Assembly: GCA_963714455.1 (NCBI GenBank)
Contig: CAVQON010000013.1
Coordinates: forward strand, 96,640-160,639
DNA: 64,000 nucleotides
Direction of reading: 5' to 3'
From: CAVQGZ01 sp963714455
Lineage (GTDB): Bacteria > Actinomycetota > Actinomycetes > Jiangellales > Jiangellaceae
Notes under the pieces: generated by a model
Database searches by the model: none
What the model saw: only the letters and a program-made list of their open reading frames with translations
What the model was told of the DNA's origin: nothing
Program-made: the position numbers and the translations under genes
Shown here: one piece after another, positions 63,101 through 64,000 of the stretch
Layout of the letters: each line of letters begins with the position of its first letter
Numbering within the stretch: position 1 is the stretch's first letter

Positions 63101-63321
63101 GACTGCATCCGGCCGCTTGGCGGCCACCCGTTGCCCGCTGAGGCTGGTCGACCGCGCTCGGTCGCCCACCAGCCAGCGCCCTGCGCGGGTCGCATCTGCT
63201 TAGCAGATGCATATCTTGCTCCGCCGCTCAGGTGGGTTCTGTGATCGTCGGTTGGTCTCGGCTTGGGTGGCCGCACGGTGTCGTGCGGCGGGGCGGCGAG
63301 GGGGAGTGGCGACTGGGTCAT
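63097..63321 (-). CDS. Small conserved ORF, copy 2
   Basis: 74 residues: MTQSPLPLAAPPHDTVRPP and THLSGGARYAS match copy 1; the tail differs. ATGA overlaps on both sides. The hairpin GCCGCAC-GGTGTC-GTGCGGC lies at 63270-63289. Confidence 0.5.
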   Translation of the reverse strand: MTQSPLPLAAPPHDTVRPPKPRPTDDHRTHLSGGARYASAKQMRPAQGAGWWATERGRPASAGNGWPPSGRMQS

Positions 63322-64000
63322 GCGACGTCCTGTCGGGAGCGGTGGAGGATCTTCACGGCGCGGGTGGTGACGGTGGCCCGGGTGACGGGCAGGTGCTCGG
63401 CGGCCAACTCCTGCCGGGCTTTGGCTTGCAGGGCGGGGCGGTGTTCGGCGACGTCGTCGAGCTCGGCCTCCAGGACGGCGAGGTCGACCCCGTCGAGCTC
63501 CGGCACCGGTGGTGGTGGCTGGTCCCACCACGGTCCGGCTTCGGCGACTCGCATCGGCGACCGCGTCTCGCGGTCCGCAGCGAGGGTGAGCAGGGCGGGC
63601 TGGATCTGCTCAGGCGGCCAACCACGCAGCACCGCGAGCTGGATGGCGGCGAGCAGACACGGCCCTGCCCACCGGGTCGGTGACAGGCCAAGGGCCCGTC
63701 TCGAGGTTTGGCAGCGCTCGGCGAGCGCGGCCAGGTCGGTGATCCCGCACCGGGCGAGCACCTCGTCGCTTCGATCGGTCGTCGGCTCCTCCTCCGCCGT
63801 CGCCCGCGGCGCGCGCCGCGGCCGGCGGGGTGGAGGGGTGGGGGGAGGAGGACTCTCGGTCTCTTGCTTTCGGTTGGGCCGCAGATCTGCGGCCACCCTG
63901 GCCGCATCCGTGCCCCTGGCCGCAGGAGTGCCGGTAGCCGCAGCGGTGCGGGTAGCCGCAGATCTGCGGCCACCCCCCTCGGCCCCTTCGGGAGTCTCAC
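63318..64000 (-). CDS. Winged-HTH replication-type protein, copy 2, N-terminus outside window
   Basis: The frame is open to base 64000. The visible C-terminal part (GITDLAALAERCQTSRRALG, AAIQLAVLRGWPPEQIQPAL) parallels copy 1 closely. Wing-HTH not in view. Confidence 0.65.
   Translation of the reverse strand, partial: ETPEGAEGGGRRSAATRTAAATGTPAARGTDAARVAADLRPNRKQETESPPPPTPPPRRPRRAPRATAEEEPTTDRSDEVLARCGITDLAALAERCQTSRRALGLSPTRWAGPCLLAAIQLAVLRGWPPEQIQPALLTLAADRETRSPMRVAEAGPWWDQPPPPVPELDGVDLAVLEAELDDVAEHRPALQAKARQELAAEHLPVTRATVTTRAVKILHRSRQDVA
63879..63970. repeat. 18-bp iteron array inside the HTH gene, copy 2
   Basis: Iterons at 63899, 63917, 63935 and 63953, bracketed by CCGCAGATCTGCGG at 63879-63892 and 63956-63969, exactly 10,320 bp from copy 1. 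Point changes (CAGCGG for CAGTGG) leave the 18-bp period intact. Confidence 0.7.

Overview
The window reads as a GC-rich actinobacterial chromosome segment. The signs are frequent GTG starts, dense ATGA/GTGA gene overlaps, a mycothiol-type (MDMPI-like) DinB enzyme, an MhuD-like heme monooxygenase and large LAL-type LuxR regulators. A Micrococcales-like host is plausible, but that is inference; no rRNA or complete tRNA is present to fix it.

Region 1 (1-13.8 kb) looks mostly chromosomal. It holds the C-terminus of a DUF697-type GTPase, an MBL hydrolase, an XRE/HEAT-like regulator, an MhuD-like monooxygenase, the DEAH helicase HrpA, a SnoaL-like protein, a DM13 membrane protein, a LysE exporter, an intact RHH-PIN toxin-antitoxin (TA) pair, and a four-gene ABC-2 export operon (permease, ATPase, ATPase, TetR). 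One of the two ATPases is frameshifted.

Region 2 (13.8-47.3 kb) is accessory and mosaic. It contains a decayed AbrB-PIN pair, intact Phd-RelE, RHH-MazF and BrnT/BrnA-like pairs, another decayed RHH-toxin pair, and remnants of an M1 peptidase, an alpha/beta hydrolase and an IS3 transposase. It also has three copies of one tyrosine recombinase gene, of which one is intact. Between them sit metabolic and regulatory modules: a NarL-type two-component system, two giant LuxR regulators, a methyltransferase, OsmC, GNATs, a RibD-like reductase, a DsbA-like oxidoreductase, a LigB-type dioxygenase and a GH68-GH32 fructan operon. A short same-orientation repeat (core GCGTCC-13 nt-GGACGC in its best copies) recurs about ten times at module borders. 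Three copies are part of a ~130-bp element just upstream of the recombinase genes, and a fourth such element stands alone.

Region 3 (47.4-52 kb) is a fructose PTS operon (fruK, EIIA, EIIBC, then a histidine phosphatase) with an adjacent DeoR-type regulator. It fits functionally with the GH68/GH32 pair just upstream.

Region 4 (52.4-64 kb) carries two directly repeated, translationally coupled modules (winged-HTH replication-type protein, small conserved ORF, MobC-like protein) exactly 10,320 bp apart over the conserved part. In both copies the HTH gene contains four tandem 18-bp iterons bracketed by identical palindromes. A 3' fragment of a tRNA-Lys(UUU) gene beside the first copy looks like an attachment site. 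The ~8.5 kb between the modules holds three alpha/beta hydrolases and a fourth lipoprotein hydrolase just before the second module, an NmrA-like oxidoreductase, a MntA-HepT TA system, an SRPBCC protein and a SnoaL-like protein. This looks like tandem integrative/mobilizable element remnants with cargo.
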